Positions 10,093 to 20,058 of a stretch of DNA of 42,371 bases are shown piece after piece (the first letter of the stretch is position 1; each line of letters begins with the position of its first letter). This DNA is from an uncultured Burkholderiales bacterium (GTDB lineage Bacteria > Pseudomonadota > Gammaproteobacteria > Burkholderiales > Burkholderiaceae_C): the NCBI GenBank assembly GCA_903864315.1, contig CAIPFK010000079.1:1-42371 (forward strand), in the 5' to 3' direction. The translations under genes were made by a program, and so were the position numbers. The notes under the pieces were generated by a model. The model was not told the DNA's origin and searched no databases. It was given only the letters and a program-made list of their open reading frames with translations.

Positions 10093-11030
10093 GGCGCGGG
10101 TGCTTGCACCTTCGGTGGGAGCAAGGTTTTGCTCGACAGCTGGTCAACCTCCAAGCGACTGCTGCTGAACGATTGAGAAAACAGCAAATGAATCGATTCA
10201 ACTGGGCGAGAAGTGATGGGGGCGGGCGAGATGGCGGCACTGTTGGGCAGCATCTGCGTGGATTGGGCAAGCTGGTTTTTTTGGCTGGGCTCCAAGGCCT
10301 GGTAGGCTTGCCATTTGCTCAAGCGGTCGTCGCCCGAGAGTTGCTGCACTTGCGAGAAGATCACACGCGCTTGGGCCCTTTCTTGTGCGCTCAAGCTGGC
10401 CCATTGATTCATGCGTTGCTGCAGTTTTTCTTGGTCCTTGGCCGGCAGGTCTGCAAAATTGGCGACCAAGGCGATCCATTTTCTTTTGTGCGCTGAGGTG
10501 ATGGTGCTCCACAAGACGTTCAAAGGCTGCAAGGCGAGTTGTTGGGTTGCCGTGAGGTCGGCCCACTTGGGCGCGCTCTCAGGGGTGATTTTGGGGCTTT
10601 GGGGTGCACTGCTGGGGGTGATGTTGGTGGTGATGTTGGTCTTGGGCGTGACAGCAGACGCCGCGGTGGCTTGCCCTTTGACGCTCAGTTCAATGGGGTT
10701 GTTGGGCTCGCTTGCATTCGACCCCGTGGTGGTCGCGGAGAGGGGTGTGTTGACGCTGCTGGAGACGGGGGAGCCTTCGCCAATGGAGCTCGGGGGGGTG
10801 GGGGCAGGCGTTTGTGCGCTTGCCAGCATGGAAACACTCAGCACTGCAGTGGTGATGAATGCGCCAAGGCGGATGGGCGCCAACCTCGGGCCACTGGGGA
10901 TGGTCAAGGGGGTGAGGATATTGAATCTCAGGGGAGTTGAGTATTGGCCCATCGACCAAGCCGTGCTGAACCCCAGGGCTTGCAAGCCCAAGGAGAACAA
11001 AGCGTCAAGCGGTCCACGGTTCAATGGCAT
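10089..11030 (-). CDS. Exported DUF3106 protein
   Basis: 313-residue protein with a hydrophobic signal segment at about 54-73 (ending LASAQ), a Ser/Thr/Pro/Ala-rich linker to about 150, and a DUF3106 domain at 155-256. The domain shows the family pattern of Trp, Leu and Gln at fixed spacing: LTATQQLALQPL, KRKWIALVANF, LQQRMNQWASLS and ERAQAR. No enzymatic motif is visible; the helical, charged repeats suggest a periplasmic binding or chaperone-like role, which is inference. The first ~27 residues before the signal are unusual, and a start at ATG 10952 (MGQYSTPL) is possible. It begins 9 bases after the DUF3619 stop codon and overlaps the RDD start, so the four genes form one operon. Confidence 0.8.
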   Translation of the reverse strand: MPLNRGPLDALFSLGLQALGFSTAWSMGQYSTPLRFNILTPLTIPSGPRLAPIRLGAFITTAVLSVSMLASAQTPAPTPPSSIGEGSPVSSSVNTPLSATTTGSNASEPNNPIELSVKGQATAASAVTPKTNITTNITPSSAPQSPKITPESAPKWADLTATQQLALQPLNVLWSTITSAHKRKWIALVANFADLPAKDQEKLQQRMNQWASLSAQERAQARVIFSQVQQLSGDDRLSKWQAYQALEPSQKNQLAQSTQMLPNSAAISPAPITSRPVESIHLLFSQSFSSSRLEVDQLSSKTLLPPKVQAPAP

Positions 11031-11039
11031 GTGGGGGGC

Positions 11040-11483
11040 TTAAGGCTGGGATTGACCCACGGAGCTTGGAACACTCAAAAACTTCAAAAAGCCTGGATCC
11101 GTGTAAGCATCGGGGGGTAAATCATCAAGCAGCAGCGCTTGGTCTAAATTGGCCAATTTGTGGGCATTCGAGTCATTTTGAAACTCATGAATGCCAATCA
11201 AGCCCGCCAAAAGCACGAGCAAGGGCAAGTAGGAGGCCAAACGCGACCACACGCCGGGCTCGTCATTGGGTCCGGACAAGGTGGCCACGCCGCCATTGAC
11301 TTGGAGGTGGCTCGCAGTTTGTTTGAACTGAACACGCTTGAGATCCAAGGCTTTCAGTCGAGCCACTCGCAAACGTTCGCTCACATGATGGGGCAAGGTT
11401 TCAAGGGACGCGTCCAAACCCTGCACCCAACGCGCTGCGAGTTGGTTTTCAACGTTATTTCGCAATATGAAATTTGTTGTCAT
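11040..11483 (-). CDS. DUF3619 single-helix membrane protein, candidate anti-sigma factor
   Basis: 147 residues. A cytoplasmic-looking amphipathic N-terminal part (LDASLETLPHHVSERLRVAR), one membrane helix at about 82-99, then a C-terminal segment holding the DUF3619 hallmark DDLPPDAYTDPGF at 120-132. The start ATG 11483 overlaps the stop codon of the sigma factor (ATGA) and is preceded by AAGGGA, so translation is coupled; the longer open frame upstream is discarded. Being a one-helix membrane protein encoded directly after a sigma factor is the usual arrangement of anti-sigma factors, but no known anti-sigma domain such as a zinc-binding HxxxCxxC is present. The anti-sigma role is inference. 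Confidence 0.82.
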   Translation of the reverse strand: MTTNFILRNNVENQLAARWVQGLDASLETLPHHVSERLRVARLKALDLKRVQFKQTASHLQVNGGVATLSGPNDEPGVWSRLASYLPLLVLLAGLIGIHEFQNDSNAHKLANLDQALLLDDLPPDAYTDPGFLKFLSVPSSVGQSQP

Positions 11484-12109
11484 GGTTGAAGTCCCTTTGC
11501 CTTGAGTGCTGAATATAATGCCTGAACGGCTCGAGAGCAATGTGTTTTTACGCTTCCAACTGAGCATCCCATAGCGGCCGCCGTCTCAGAAACATCGAGC
11601 TCCTCCCAATAACGCAATAGGAAGGCTTCTCGTTGACGTGCGGGCAACTTTTTTATCTCTTCTTCGATTTCGGCCACGTTTTGGGCCTGGGTGAGCACGT
11701 TTTCCGCGCTCTCGCTTTGGGCTGCCGTATTGGCTGAGGCGTTGATTTCCAGAAAATCAAAGTCCTCACCCTGGGCTTCACTCTCAAACTCATTGAAATT
11801 GGAGAACAAGGCGTTTTTGGTCTTTTGCCGTCTGAACCAATCGAGTGTCGTGTTGGAGAGAATGCGCTGAAACAGCATGGGCAACTCTGCGATGCTTTTG
11901 TTGCTGTAATGCTCGCACAACTTCATCATGCTGTCTTGAACAATATCAAGCGCGGCCTCCTCGTCCCTCACATGGTAGAGAGAGCGTTTGAAGGCTCGTT
12001 TTTCAACGCTGATCAAAAAGTCAGAGAGTTCTTGTTCGGTGGCCAAAGTGAGGCGGTGTTCAATGACAGATGCTGCATTGTAGAGGCCTTCTCGTGTGCG
12101 CAACTGCAC
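11480..12109 (-). CDS. RNA polymerase sigma factor, sigma-70 family (ECF-like)
   Basis: 209-residue alternative sigma factor. Region 2 lies at about 25-100 (SDFLISVEKRAFKRSLYHVRDE, then IVQDSMMKL and LPMLFQRILSNTTLDWFRRQK). An acidic linker rich in Glu and Asn follows. Region 4 with its helix-turn-helix is at about 150-205 (LPARQREAFLLRYWEELDVSE, then GCSVGSVKTHCSRA). The longest frame starts with GTG 12109 and has no clear Shine-Dalgarno; homologues usually begin close to ATEQELSDFL, so the start could be TTG at 12046. It heads the operon with DUF3619, DUF3106 and RDD genes, an order that recurs in Burkholderiales. The stimulus it answers is unknown. Confidence 0.88.
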   Translation of the reverse strand: MQLRTREGLYNAASVIEHRLTLATEQELSDFLISVEKRAFKRSLYHVRDEEAALDIVQDSMMKLCEHYSNKSIAELPMLFQRILSNTTLDWFRRQKTKNALFSNFNEFESEAQGEDFDFLEINASANTAAQSESAENVLTQAQNVAEIEEEIKKLPARQREAFLLRYWEELDVSETAAAMGCSVGSVKTHCSRAVQALYSALKAKGLQP

Positions 12110-12488
12110 AGGCTAAAAATAGGCGCTGCTTTTTGCCGACGTTTGGGCCAAGCGCTTGCCATGGACTGTCTTCAATGTCGACCCCTGGAGAGCCCGAGCA
12201 TGGCCCGTTGAGATTTTGCTCAGTGAGTTGTGTGCAGGAGAGATCTGCCATGCACGCAAGCGAGTTTCACGGCTAGGTTTTTTAACGACAGTTTTGGGCG
12301 AGCAATCTTGTTTTATTTAAAACGGTGTCATAATTGAGGGCTTGGTATTGAAAAATACAATCAAACGGATCTGGGCACAGCGAGTTCACTCGCTCATGGC
12401 CTGTGGTCTTAAGTCTTGCAGCGGTTTCAAGAGAACTCGCCCAAAGGCACCCCAGCGTTTTTCTGACTGAAATTCACAAAGGTTTATC
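12110..12488. promoter_or_regulatory. Divergent intergenic region between the sigma factor gene and ilvB
   Basis: 379 bases without a supported gene. On the plus strand a possible ilvB promoter is TTGTTT (12308-12313) with CATAAT (12329-12334, 15-base spacer) or TAATTG two bases later; it is weak. A perfect 6-bp hairpin (AGCGAG-TTCA-CTCGCT, 12379-12394) lies in the presumed ilvB leader but has no T tract. The GTG-started frame at 12403 is Val/Leu-rich at first yet runs far into ilvB, so it is not a normal attenuator leader peptide. AAAGG at 12479 is the ilvB ribosome-binding site. Confidence 0.4.
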
Positions 12489-14282
12489 ATGGAAATCAAC
12501 AAAGCGCAGCTCCACGCTGCACAAGCCGTTTCTGAGCCCAATCACTCACACTCCTTTGCGCCTGTCGAGCTCATGGGCTCCGAGATCATGGTCAAGGCCT
12601 TGCAGGCCGAAGGCGTCAAATACCTGTGGGGCTACCCTGGTGGTGCCGTCCTCTACATCTACGACGCGCTCTACAAACAAGACACGATTCAACACGTATT
12701 GGTTCGCCATGAGCAAGCTGCGGTGCACGCGGCCGACGGCTACGCTCGAGCCACGGGCGATGTGGGCGTGGCTTTGGTCACTTCCGGCCCAGGTGTCACC
12801 AATGCGGTGACGGGCATTGCCACGGCCTACATGGACAGCATCCCCTTGGTGATCATCACCGGCCAAGTGCCGACCCATGCGATTGGCCTGGATGCCTTTC
12901 AAGAATGCGATACCGTGGGCATCACACGGCCCATTGTCAAACACAACTTTTTGGTCAAAGACGTCAATGACTTGGCGCAAACCATCAAGAAGGCCTTCCA
13001 CATCGCCAAAACCGGTCGCCCTGGACCTGTGGTCGTGGACATCCCCAAAGATGTGTCGTTCAACAAAGCCATGTATGTGCCAGACCACCACCCGGTGGAG
13101 TTGCGCTCCTACAACCCAGTGAAAAAAGGCCACGGCGGGCAAATCAGAAAAGCACTTCAAATGCTATTGAATGCCAAGCGCCCCTATATTTACACCGGCG
13201 GTGGAGTGCTGCTCTCCAACGCCTCTCAAGAACTCAGAACCTTGGTGGACGCTTTGGGTGTGCCTTGCACCAACACCTTGATGGGCTTGGGGGCTTATCC
13301 AGCAAGTGACCCCAAATTTTTAGGCATGCTGGGCATGCACGGCACCATCGAGGCCAACAACGCGATGCAGCATTGCGATGTCCTCTTGGCCGTGGGTGCG
13401 CGCTTTGATGACCGAGTGATTGGCAACCCCAAACATTTCGCCCAAAACGAGCGCAAAATCATCCACATCGACATTGATCCATCCAGCATCTCCAAGCGCG
13501 TCAAGGTTGACGTGCCCATCGTGGGCGACGTGAAAGCCGTGCTCACCGAGATGCTTCACATGTTGCATGAAAACACCCAACGCGTTGACCCTCACGCCCT
13601 CTCGGCATGGTGGAGCACCATTGAGCAGTGGCGTGGACGGCATTGTTTGGACTATGACCGAGCCAACACCTCTGTGATCAAACCGCAGTACGTGGTGGAG
13701 ACCCTTTGGAACATGACCAAAGACCAAGACACCTACATCACCTCCGATGTGGGGCAGCACCAAATGTGGGCCGCTCAGTATTACCGCTTTGATGAACCCA
13801 GGCGTTGGATCAACTCCGGGGGGCTGGGAACCATGGGCGTGGGCATCCCCTACGCCATGGGGGTTAAATTGGCCAAGCCAGAGTCTGAGGTGTTTTGTAT
13901 CACCGGTGAGGGCTCGGTGCAGATGTGCATTCAAGAGCTCTCGACTTGTTTGCAGTACAACACACCCATCAAAGTCGTGGCCCTGAACAACCGCTACCTT
14001 GGCATGGTGCGTCAGTGGCAAGAAATTGAATACTCGGGACGCTACAGCCACAGCTACATGGACGCATTGCCAGACTTTGTCAAATTGGCCGAGGCCTATG
14101 GGCATGTGGGCATGCTCATTGAAAAACACGAAGACGTCGAGCCCGCTTTGCGTGAAGCTCGCCGTTTGAAGGACCGCACCGTTTTCATGGACTTCAGAAC
14201 CGATCAAACAGAAAACGTGTTTCCCATGGTTCAAGCGGGCAAGGGCATCACTGAAATGCTCATGGGCAGCGAGGATTTGTAA
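12489..14282 (+). CDS. ilvB: Acetolactate synthase large (catalytic) subunit
   Basis: Thiamine diphosphate enzyme that joins two pyruvates, or pyruvate and 2-oxobutyrate, in the first common step of valine, leucine and isoleucine synthesis. 597 residues with the three expected domains: N-terminal pyrimidine-binding part with the catalytic glutamate E75 (RHEQAA), a central FAD-binding part, and the C-terminal diphosphate-binding part. The thiamine motif runs from GEGS (473-476) to N500-N501, the right spacing, although the usual Asp of GDG is Glu here; I recall the same in related betaproteobacteria. About 25 extra N-terminal residues precede the first domain. AAAGG lies 5 bases upstream of ATG. 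Works with the regulatory subunit IlvH, encoded 211 bases downstream. Confidence 0.97.
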   Translation: MEINKAQLHAAQAVSEPNHSHSFAPVELMGSEIMVKALQAEGVKYLWGYPGGAVLYIYDALYKQDTIQHVLVRHEQAAVHAADGYARATGDVGVALVTSGPGVTNAVTGIATAYMDSIPLVIITGQVPTHAIGLDAFQECDTVGITRPIVKHNFLVKDVNDLAQTIKKAFHIAKTGRPGPVVVDIPKDVSFNKAMYVPDHHPVELRSYNPVKKGHGGQIRKALQMLLNAKRPYIYTGGGVLLSNASQELRTLVDALGVPCTNTLMGLGAYPASDPKFLGMLGMHGTIEANNAMQHCDVLLAVGARFDDRVIGNPKHFAQNERKIIHIDIDPSSISKRVKVDVPIVGDVKAVLTEMLHMLHENTQRVDPHALSAWWSTIEQWRGRHCLDYDRANTSVIKPQYVVETLWNMTKDQDTYITSDVGQHQMWAAQYYRFDEPRRWINSGGLGTMGVGIPYAMGVKLAKPESEVFCITGEGSVQMCIQELSTCLQYNTPIKVVALNNRYLGMVRQWQEIEYSGRYSHSYMDALPDFVKLAEAYGHVGMLIEKHEDVEPALREARRLKDRTVFMDFRTDQTENVFPMVQAGKGITEMLMGSEDL

Positions 14283-14493
14283 CGCATGGCTTGGGTGCGT
14301 CACTCGCAGTGCGCGCCTGCGCTTTTTGGATTGGCCGATATCAACTGGCTTTGCACCACGCATACCCTTTGTGGCGTCAAGAGCCTAGTCGATGAGGCGA
14401 ATCTTTGATTTTTTATGGGGTTGAGCAATCTATTGCTGATCAAGCCTGGAGGTTATCGCCTTCAGGGGAGGATCACAAAAAGAGGACATTTTT

Positions 14494-14985
14494 ATGAAGC
14501 ACATCATTTCGGTTTTACTGGAAAACGAGCCTGGCGCCCTCTCTAGGGTGGTGGGGCTTTTCTCGGCCAGGGGCTACAACATTGAGTCCCTCTCTGTGGC
14601 GCCCACCGAGGACGCATCGCTTTCTCGAATGACCATTCAGACCAGTGGTTCGGACGATGTGATTGAGCAAATCACCAAACACCTCAATCGCTTGATTGAA
14701 GTTGTGAAAGTGGTGGATTTGACCGAAGGGCCCTACACCGAGCGCGAGATGATGCTCGTCAAAGTGAGGGCAGTGGGCAAAGAGCGCGAAGAGATGAAGC
14801 GAATGGCCGATATCTTTCGCGGTCGCATCATTGACGTGACCGAAAAAAGTTACACCTTGGAGCTCACCGGAGACCAAGCCAAGAACGACGCTTTTTTGCA
14901 AGCGATTGATCACTCTGCCATCTTGGAGACCGTGCGCACGGGGGCCTGTGGCATTGGACGCGGCGAGCGGATTTTAAGAGTTTAG
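14494..14985 (+). CDS. ilvH: Acetolactate synthase small (regulatory) subunit
   Basis: Regulatory partner of IlvB; binds valine and mediates feedback inhibition. 163 residues, the standard length. The N-terminal ACT domain (ISVLLENEPGALSRVVGLFS, then GYNIESLSV) covers about 4-77; the C-terminal domain includes EREMMLVKV and ends in GRGERILRV. The start ATG 14494 has GAGGA about 7 bases upstream. The 211-base gap after ilvB contains no supported gene. Followed 70 bases later by ilvC on the same strand, so the three form a branched-chain amino acid operon or closely linked units. Confidence 0.97.
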   Translation: MKHIISVLLENEPGALSRVVGLFSARGYNIESLSVAPTEDASLSRMTIQTSGSDDVIEQITKHLNRLIEVVKVVDLTEGPYTEREMMLVKVRAVGKEREEMKRMADIFRGRIIDVTEKSYTLELTGDQAKNDAFLQAIDHSAILETVRTGACGIGRGERILRV

Positions 14986-15040
14986 TTGATCGTTGATTTG
15001 AACGATTGAGTAAAGAGTTTGTTGAACAATTGACCCCTAA

Positions 15041-16072
<1,032 letters not shown>

Positions 16073-16117
16073 TTCGATGTTGATTCGATGTTGAATCGAG
16101 TTTGATTTGAGTAAAGC

Positions 16118-16142
16118 AGGGCCTCCGATGGAGGCCCTCTTC
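16118..16142 (+). terminator. Terminator-like hairpin after ilvC
   Basis: A perfect 9-bp stem (AGGGCCTCC with GGAGGCCCT, loop GAT) starts 45 bases after the ilvC stop codon. The T tract after it is short (CTTC), so termination may be partial, and psd lies 150 bases further on. Confidence 0.65.
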
Positions 16143-16290
16143 AATGGGCAAATCAATCCCCAAATTTGGGCCAATGGCGTATTTTTGGGGTCTCAATGGC
16201 GTTGTCCGTGCCATCCGTTGGGCTGGAATGGCCCGCAGATGGCAGGCATTACAATGGGCGCATGTCAATGCGTTGCCCATAAGGAATCTC

Positions 16291-16938
16291 TTGAACTATC
16301 CTCATCCCCTGTTGGCCCGCGAGGGTTGGCCTTTCATCGCGCTTAGCGTACTTCTCGCCATTGCTGGGCATTGGTTGGGCTCCTGGGCCTGGGGCTTGCC
16401 ACTGGATGTGGTGGTCGTTTTTGTGGTTCAGTTCTTTCGCGACCCGCCTCGCCTGATACCCAGCGACATCGATGCAGTGCTCTCGCCCGCCGATGGTCGG
16501 GTGATCAAAGTCGAGAGGACCTTTGATCCCTATGCACAGCGCGAAGCGATTTTGATCAGCGTGTTCATGAACGTCTTCAACGTGCACAGCAACCGTGCCA
16601 GTGTGGACGGCGTGGTGAGAAGCATCGATTACTCGGCTGGCAAATTTCTCAATGCCAGTCTGGACAAAGCGTCTTCTGAAAACGAGCGCAACGCCATGGT
16701 GATTGACGCCCAGTTCCACGGCCAAACCCAAACCATCACCTTGGTCCAAGTCGCAGGCCTCATTGCTCGGCGAATTCTTTGCTACGCCAGTGTGGGTCAA
16801 GCGCTCACCAAAGGTGAGCGCTATGGATTCATTCGTTTTGGCTCCCGCGTCGATGTGTATTTGCCCATCGATGCCACTGTCAAGGTCTCTCCTGGCGACA
16901 AAGTCAAGGCCACGGCCACCGTCTTGGCCAAATTGTGA
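16291..16938 (+). CDS. psd: Phosphatidylserine decarboxylase (short, PSD-A type)
   Basis: Makes phosphatidylethanolamine from phosphatidylserine. The enzyme is a self-cleaving proenzyme: cleavage at the Gly-Ser of [11 protein letters not shown] (G184-S185) turns S185 into the pyruvoyl group, leaving a small alpha chain of about 31 residues. The N-terminal half has two hydrophobic segments, then [17 protein letters not shown] and NVFNVHSNR, all family blocks. The start is TTG at 16291, with AAGGA five bases before it and a translation beginning [15 protein letters not shown] as in relatives, giving 215 residues; the longer open frame back to 16144 overlaps the ilvC terminator. The stop codon overlaps the next gene pssA, so both enzymes of the pathway are translationally coupled. 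Confidence 0.94.
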   Translation: MNYPHPLLAREGWPFIALSVLLAIAGHWLGSWAWGLPLDVVVVFVVQFFRDPPRLIPSDIDAVLSPADGRVIKVERTFDPYAQREAILISVFMNVFNVHSNRASVDGVVRSIDYSAGKFLNASLDKASSENERNAMVIDAQFHGQTQTITLVQVAGLIARRILCYASVGQALTKGERYGFIRFGSRVDVYLPIDATVKVSPGDKVKATATVLAKL

Positions 16939-17843
16939 CCATGAATGACCCCTTGAAGCAACCTGTGAGTGCGCCCAAAAGCGAGCCAGTTTTGGAGCTT
17001 GAGCAAGTGCGCCCCAAACCCAGAAAAGGCATCTATATGCTGCCCAACTTGGTCACTTTGGCGGCTCTTTTTGGTGGCTTTTATGCCATCGTCATGGCCA
17101 TGAATGGGCATTTTGACTCAGCGGCCATGGGGGTGTTTTGCGCCATGATATTGGACGCCATGGACGGGCGAGTTGCCCGCATGACCAACACCCAAAGTGC
17201 CTTTGGCGAGCAAATGGATTCTCTCTCGGACATGGTCTCCTTTGGGGCGGCGCCGGCGCTCATCTCGTATGAATGGGCGTTGAAGGGCTTGGGGCGTTGG
17301 GGCTGGATTGCTGCCTTTTTGTATTGCGCCTGCGCGGCCCTTCGCTTGGCACGCTTTAATGTCAACACCCAGGTGGTGGACCGGCGTTATTTTCAGGGTT
17401 TGCCGTCGCCCGCGGCAGCGGCCGTTCTCACGGGCTTCATTTGGGTGATCAATGATGACGGCATCGCGGGCAGTGAAGTGGCGTGGATCATGTTCGTGTT
17501 GAGTTTGTTCGCTGGACTCACCATGGTCACCAACGCGCCCTTTTATAGCTTCAAAGATGTACAGATGAAGAAAAGCGTGCCTTTTGCCACGATCGTTTTC
17601 CTGGCCCTCTTGATTGCCATCATCAACATTCATCCCCCCATTGTGCTCTTTAGCTTATTTGTGGCCTATGCACTGAGTGGGTATGTGATTTATGCCTGGC
17701 GCAAAGCCAAGGGACTGCAAGTGAGCGTGATCAGCACCTCCACCAATGAGCCCGATGAGCAAGGGCTCCACGAGCAAGAGGCGGTGCAATCCCCACCGAG
17801 CTCTACCCCGAGCTCTACGCCAGACTCATCTCCCAAAGCGTAG
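16935..17843 (+). CDS. pssA: CDP-diacylglycerol--serine O-phosphatidyltransferase
   Basis: Membrane enzyme making phosphatidylserine from CDP-diacylglycerol and serine, the substrate of Psd. It belongs to the CDP-alcohol phosphatidyltransferase family: the motif DGRVAR-(8)-GEQMDSLSD is complete at 77-99. About six to eight membrane helices are seen. GTG 16935 overlaps the psd stop (GTGA) and gives 302 residues; ATG 16941 two codons later is equally possible. The first 30 residues are polar and basic, and the last 45 are an acidic then Ser/Pro/Thr-rich cytoplasmic tail with short SSTPSSTP repeats, not conserved in the family. Confidence 0.95.
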   Translation: MTMNDPLKQPVSAPKSEPVLELEQVRPKPRKGIYMLPNLVTLAALFGGFYAIVMAMNGHFDSAAMGVFCAMILDAMDGRVARMTNTQSAFGEQMDSLSDMVSFGAAPALISYEWALKGLGRWGWIAAFLYCACAALRLARFNVNTQVVDRRYFQGLPSPAAAAVLTGFIWVINDDGIAGSEVAWIMFVLSLFAGLTMVTNAPFYSFKDVQMKKSVPFATIVFLALLIAIINIHPPIVLFSLFVAYALSGYVIYAWRKAKGLQVSVISTSTNEPDEQGLHEQEAVQSPPSSTPSSTPDSSPKA

Positions 17844-18055
17844 AGCACCGCGATGGCTGGCGTGCGCACAGCCATGTCGGCTCCCATAGGCCTGCTATTT
17901 TTACGCACTCCAGTGCTTCGGGTTGCCATCCTGGAGCTCCTTAAATGGGCGACAGAGGAGGGTGAGTGCTAGGGTAAATACTAGGGTGAGGGTCGCAGTC
18001 AGCGAGGTCATTTGATCTGGTCCTTACTTGATGAAATTGATGCAAGTCTTTGATC

Positions 18056-18084
18056 TTGCATGTTTTTTTGGATGTCTGTATACT
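18056..18084 (+). promoter_or_regulatory. Sigma-70 promoter of the D,D-endopeptidase gene
   Basis: TTGCAT (18056-18061) and TATACT (18079-18084) are separated by exactly 17 bases, a strong sigma-70 match, about 79 bases upstream of the GTG start. The rest of the 319-base gap after pssA (17844-18162) holds no supported gene. Confidence 0.7.
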
Positions 18085-18162
18085 CTGGTCAATGATGCGG
18101 GGTTTTCGCGTTGGGTGAGCGTTGGCCCACTCGGCTGACCCAAGCCTTTTTATTGGAGAAAC

Positions 18163-19146
18163 GTGTTGATCAAACCATTCTGGACAACTTGCGCTGGGCT
18201 GCTTTTACTGTGTTTCGGCCAGTTTGCCCAGGCTCAGGCGAGCCAAAAACCGAGTGTGGGCAACACCAACAAAAATGCGCAGAAAGTCCTGCACCGCTCT
18301 GTCACCCACCATGTTCGCCGTGCGGTGGCGATCGTTCCCGTCAAGCCTTCGTTTGGTCAATTGGCGGGCTTGCATGAAGGCGTGGACAATTTGTCTTTGC
18401 GCTCCAGTGTCGCTTATGTCGTGGACCAAGATACCAACGAAGTTTTACTCAGTAAAAATGATGAAGCTGTTTTGCCCATTGCCTCAATCACCAAATTGAT
18501 GACTGGCGTCTTGGTGAGCGAAGCCAAGTTGGACATGAACGAGGTGATCACCATCACCCAGAGTGATGTGGATACAGAAAAAGGCAGCTCTTCGCGCCTT
18601 CAAGTGGGCGCTTCTTTGCCACGCCAAGAATTGCTTCACTTGGCCTTGATGGCCAGTGAGAACCGTGCCGCGCACGCTTTGGGCCGAACCTTTCCAGGAG
18701 GCTTGGAATTGTTTGTGCAAAAAATGAATGAAAAAGCCGCCATGCTCGGCATGAAAGACACTCACTACCAAGAGCCCACGGGTCTATCAAGTAAGAACCA
18801 GTCCAGCGCCAAAGATTTGGCCACATTGGTGGGCCATGCCTATCAAGATCCGTTGATCAGAGATTTCACCACCTCACCCAGTCACACGGTTGAAGTGGGG
18901 ACCCGGCACATGAGTTTTCACACGACCAACCGCTTGGTCAAAAATCCGAACTGGGAAATTGGTTTGCAAAAAACCGGCTACATCAGCGAAGCTGGACAGT
19001 GCTTGGTCATGCAAACCAAAATTGCGGGTCGCCATCTCATCATGGTGCTCTTGGACTCTGCGGGGCATTTGAGCCGAATTGCAGATGCTGAGCGTGTGCG
19101 CCACTGGGTGGAAGTTCACCACTCGGGAATTTTGCCGCAAAGCTGA
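18163..19146 (+). CDS. pbpG: D-alanyl-D-alanine endopeptidase / carboxypeptidase, PBP7-like (S11 family)
   Basis: Periplasmic penicillin-binding protein that trims or opens peptide cross-links of peptidoglycan. 327 residues with an N-terminal signal peptide (hydrophobic core 11-20, cut near AQA at 23-26). All three active-site motifs of S11 serine peptidases are present: SITK at 108-111, SEN at 165-167 and KTG at 270-272. There is no C-terminal amphipathic anchor, and the length fits PBP7/PbpG rather than PBP5/6. Start GTG 18163 with GGAG four bases upstream; TTG at 18166 is possible. Convergent with the IclR gene, with only 27 bases between their ends. Confidence 0.9.
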   Translation: MLIKPFWTTCAGLLLLCFGQFAQAQASQKPSVGNTNKNAQKVLHRSVTHHVRRAVAIVPVKPSFGQLAGLHEGVDNLSLRSSVAYVVDQDTNEVLLSKNDEAVLPIASITKLMTGVLVSEAKLDMNEVITITQSDVDTEKGSSSRLQVGASLPRQELLHLALMASENRAAHALGRTFPGGLELFVQKMNEKAAMLGMKDTHYQEPTGLSSKNQSSAKDLATLVGHAYQDPLIRDFTTSPSHTVEVGTRHMSFHTTNRLVKNPNWEIGLQKTGYISEAGQCLVMQTKIAGRHLIMVLLDSAGHLSRIADAERVRHWVEVHHSGILPQS

Positions 19147-19173
19147 CACACCTGCGCACCCAATGTCTCCATC

Positions 19174-20016
19174 TCAAGTCTCTCGGTGTCCAAGTGCATG
19201 GGAGATTTGGTGAGCAGTTTCTTGCAACTGCGTTAGCCACGACTCGTTGAGCCGGTCGGCCGGTGCAGAGATGGAGAGTCCCGCCACCAATTGACCTTGG
19301 TCGTCATAGATGCCACAGGCCATGCACTTCACCCCGAGTTCCAACTCCTCATTGTCACGGGCCACACCGCTTGCGCGCACCCGTTCGAGATCGAGCTCGA
19401 GTTTGGCAAACTCATCGAGACTATTCTTGGTGTTGCCCTTGAGTTGGGTGCGCATCGCATAGGCGTGCAGTTCTTGCGGGTTTTGGGTGGCCAAAAATAG
19501 CTTGCCCACCGACGTGAGGTGCAGGGGGGCGTGACCGCCAATGGCACGCACCACCTGCATGCCCGAGCGTTCGCTGTAGGCGCGCTCAATGTAGATGATC
19601 TCGTCGCCTTGACAAAGACTCAAATTGACCGATTGCTCAATGTGTCGATGCAACTCGCGCATGGGCTCCAGAGCCGCATCTCGCACATTGAGTCGCTCTT
19701 TCACGGCGTTTCCCAACTCCAAGAGTCTCAGTCCCAGGCGGTAACTGCCCACATCGGCCCGTTGCACATAGCGCCCGATGGCCAAGTCGTTCAAGATCCT
19801 GTGCGCAGTGGAGGGATGCAACTGGGTTTTTTCACTGATCTCTTTCAGACTCATCGCCTCTTGTCTTGAGGCCAAGAGGTCAATCAAGCTGAACATGCGC
19901 TGCAAGACTTGGATGGTGGGGGTCAATGCATCGGCGTGGATGGGCTGCGTGCCCAATTCATGGCTTGGCTTGCTTGACTCACTGGAGTGGCGATGAACCT
20001 TGTCGTTGTAATTCAT
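19174..20016 (-). CDS. IclR-family transcriptional regulator
   Basis: 280-residue DNA-binding regulator. The winged helix-turn-helix is at about 36-95 (MSLKEISEKTQLHPSTAHRI at 55-74, then SYRLGLRLLELG). The C-terminal effector-binding domain follows from about 115 and ends in the IclR signature with GLSISAPADRL. The first 30 residues are polar and His/Ser-rich. It lies only 42 bases downstream of bpt on the same strand and may be transcribed with aat and bpt; the regulated genes and effector cannot be told from the sequence, as no catabolic genes adjoin it. Confidence 0.93.
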   Translation of the reverse strand: MNYNDKVHRHSSESSKPSHELGTQPIHADALTPTIQVLQRMFSLIDLLASRQEAMSLKEISEKTQLHPSTAHRILNDLAIGRYVQRADVGSYRLGLRLLELGNAVKERLNVRDAALEPMRELHRHIEQSVNLSLCQGDEIIYIERAYSERSGMQVVRAIGGHAPLHLTSVGKLFLATQNPQELHAYAMRTQLKGNTKNSLDEFAKLELDLERVRASGVARDNEELELGVKCMACGIYDDQGQLVAGLSISAPADRLNESWLTQLQETAHQISHALGHRET

Positions 20017-20058
20017 ATCGTCATCTTACTGGCTTTGCCCAAGAAGGGTTGAATTTTT

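Noticed and set aside
12403-12810. GTG-started frame rich in Val and Leu before ilvB, considered as attenuator leader peptide
   Set aside because: It runs over 300 bases into ilvB in another frame and no terminator/antiterminator pair follows; a leader peptide should end before the gene.
13320-14363. Long minus-strand frame (347 codons) antisense to ilvB
   Set aside because: Shadow of a GC-biased real gene; contains His/Val/Gly runs typical of antisense reading and no domain.
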